A DNA stretch of 64,000 nt from Streptomyces armeniacus. Lineage in GTDB: Bacteria; Actinomycetota; Actinomycetes; Streptomycetales; Streptomycetaceae. The stretch is taken from assembly GCF_003355155.1 (NCBI RefSeq), contig NZ_CP031320.1:1040369-1104368 (forward strand), written 5' to 3'. Both the position numbers and the translations under genes were made by a program. The notes under the pieces are model-generated. The model did no database searches and was not told where the DNA came from. It worked only from the letters and a program-made list of their open reading frames with translations. Positions 63,267 through 64,000 of the stretch are shown one piece after another. Position 1 is the first letter of the stretch. Each line of letters opens with the position of its first letter.

Positions 63267-64000
63267 GTGGCTCCTTCCTCCCCTGACCTCCCCTTCGCCG
63301 CGGTCGACCTCGGCGCGTCCGGCGGACGCGTCATGGTCGGCCGCGTCGCGCCTGGTTCACTCGGCCTCCAGGAGGTCCACCGCTTCCCCAACCGGCCCGT
63401 ACGCACCGGCGGCACGCTGCACTGGGACGTACTCGCGCTGTACCAGGGCGTCCTGGATGGGCTGCGCGCGGCGGGCCCCGTCGCGTCCGTCGGCATCGAC
63501 TCGTGGGCGGTCGACTACGGCCTCCTCGACACCGACGGCGCCCTCCTCGGCAACCCGGTGCACTACCGCGACACCCGTACGGAGGGCATGGCCGATGCCG
63601 TCGGCGAAGTGCTGCCCGCCGCGGAGCTGTACGCCGCCACCGGGTTGCAGTACCTCCCGTTCAACACCCTCTACCAGCTCGCCGCCGCCCGCGGCACCGC
63701 CCAACTCGCCGCCGCCGACCAGCTGCTGCTGATCCCCGACCTGCTCGCGTACTGGCTCACCGGCGAGCGCGGCACCGAACTCACCAACGCCTCCACCACC
63801 CAGCTCATCGACCCCCGTACGCGCGACTGGTCCCGTACGGTCGCCGATCCGCTCGGCATCGACCTGTCGCTGTTCCCGCCACTGCGGCTACCGGGCGACC
63901 CCGGCGGCGAACTCCTGCCGGGCATACGGGCGGAGGCGGGGCTGACCGGTCCCGAACGCGTCCCGCTCACCGTCGTCGGCTCGCACGACACGGCGTCGGC
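63267..64000 (+). CDS. rhaB: Rhamnulokinase, 5' part (cut by window end)
   Basis: An open frame of 244 codons runs from GTG 63267 to the last base. The product begins LPFAAVDLGASGGRVMVGRV, the phosphate-1 loop of FGGY kinases. HRFPNRPVRTGG, LHWDVLALYQGVLDGL, SVGIDSWAVDYGLLD and NPVHYRDTRTEGM follow, as in rhamnulokinase. It phosphorylates L-rhamnulose for the aldolase encoded just upstream. GAGG stands upstream of the GTG. The ATPase half and the end of the gene lie outside the window. Confidence 0.93.
   Translation, partial: MAPSSPDLPFAAVDLGASGGRVMVGRVAPGSLGLQEVHRFPNRPVRTGGTLHWDVLALYQGVLDGLRAAGPVASVGIDSWAVDYGLLDTDGALLGNPVHYRDTRTEGMADAVGEVLPAAELYAATGLQYLPFNTLYQLAAARGTAQLAAADQLLLIPDLLAYWLTGERGTELTNASTTQLIDPRTRDWSRTVADPLGIDLSLFPPLRLPGDPGGELLPGIRAEAGLTGPERVPLTVVGSHDTAS

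Overview
The window is typical Streptomyces-type actinobacterial DNA: very GC-rich, with GTG/ATG starts, ATGA/GTGA gene overlaps and many TAnnnT boxes six or seven bases before a start codon, the mark of leaderless transcripts. Its gene set also fits Streptomyces: groES-groEL1 with CIRCE boxes, tsaB-rimI-tsaD, EshA-like encapsulins, Rv1733c-like and TerD proteins.

Bases 1-20.5 kb hold housekeeping and regulatory genes. They are a TetR C-terminus, a NarL-type two-component pair, a thioesterase-like protein, a divergent MFS/ROK pair, a GNAT enzyme, an F420-type oxidoreductase, a SHOCT-ABC export operon, an RsbW-like ATPase, a cysteine-synthase-like enzyme, a START-like protein, a DeoR regulator, a large membrane protein with hydrolase motifs, a beta-helix/AAA fusion, and an Rv1733c-like protein.

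Bases 20.5-27.3 kb hold the most unusual block. Two tandem family 2B encapsulin shell genes (EshA-like, with a cyclic-nucleotide-binding-type insert) sit behind one promoter and end at a strong terminator, with no recognisable cargo enzyme in the window. They are followed by a GAF-type regulator, an ExaC-like aldehyde dehydrogenase and a DUF779 protein.

Bases 28.1-29.0 kb contain an apparent assembly artefact. The TerD gene runs into degraded Nextera/Tn5 adapter sequence and poly-A, so the join to the LysR region beyond it should not be trusted.

Bases 29-47.3 kb are largely core genome: LysR, MOSC and SDR genes, groES-groEL1 under two CIRCE operators, a polysaccharide deacetylase, a methyltransferase, a DsbA-family protein, the t6A genes tsaB/tsaD/tsaE with rimI, a small gene behind an iron-box-like palindrome, an alpha/beta hydrolase, alanine racemase, an L,D-transpeptidase and the NAD(P)HX repair enzyme.

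Bases 47.4-64 kb form an L-rhamnose utilisation locus. A leftward operon encodes the ABC importer, the mutarotase, a fucose/arabinose-type isomerase and a LacI regulator, with an FAH-family hydrolase beyond. A rightward arm encodes a secreted alpha-L-rhamnosidase, rhamnose isomerase, a bifunctional aldolase/dehydrogenase and rhamnulokinase, which is cut by the window end. Three promoters share one plan: TTGACG, 17-18 bp, a -10 box, then a TGAAnnGTTTCA-like operator. Polymer cleavage outside the cell, import, isomerisation, phosphorylation, cleavage and lactaldehyde oxidation can all be accounted for.
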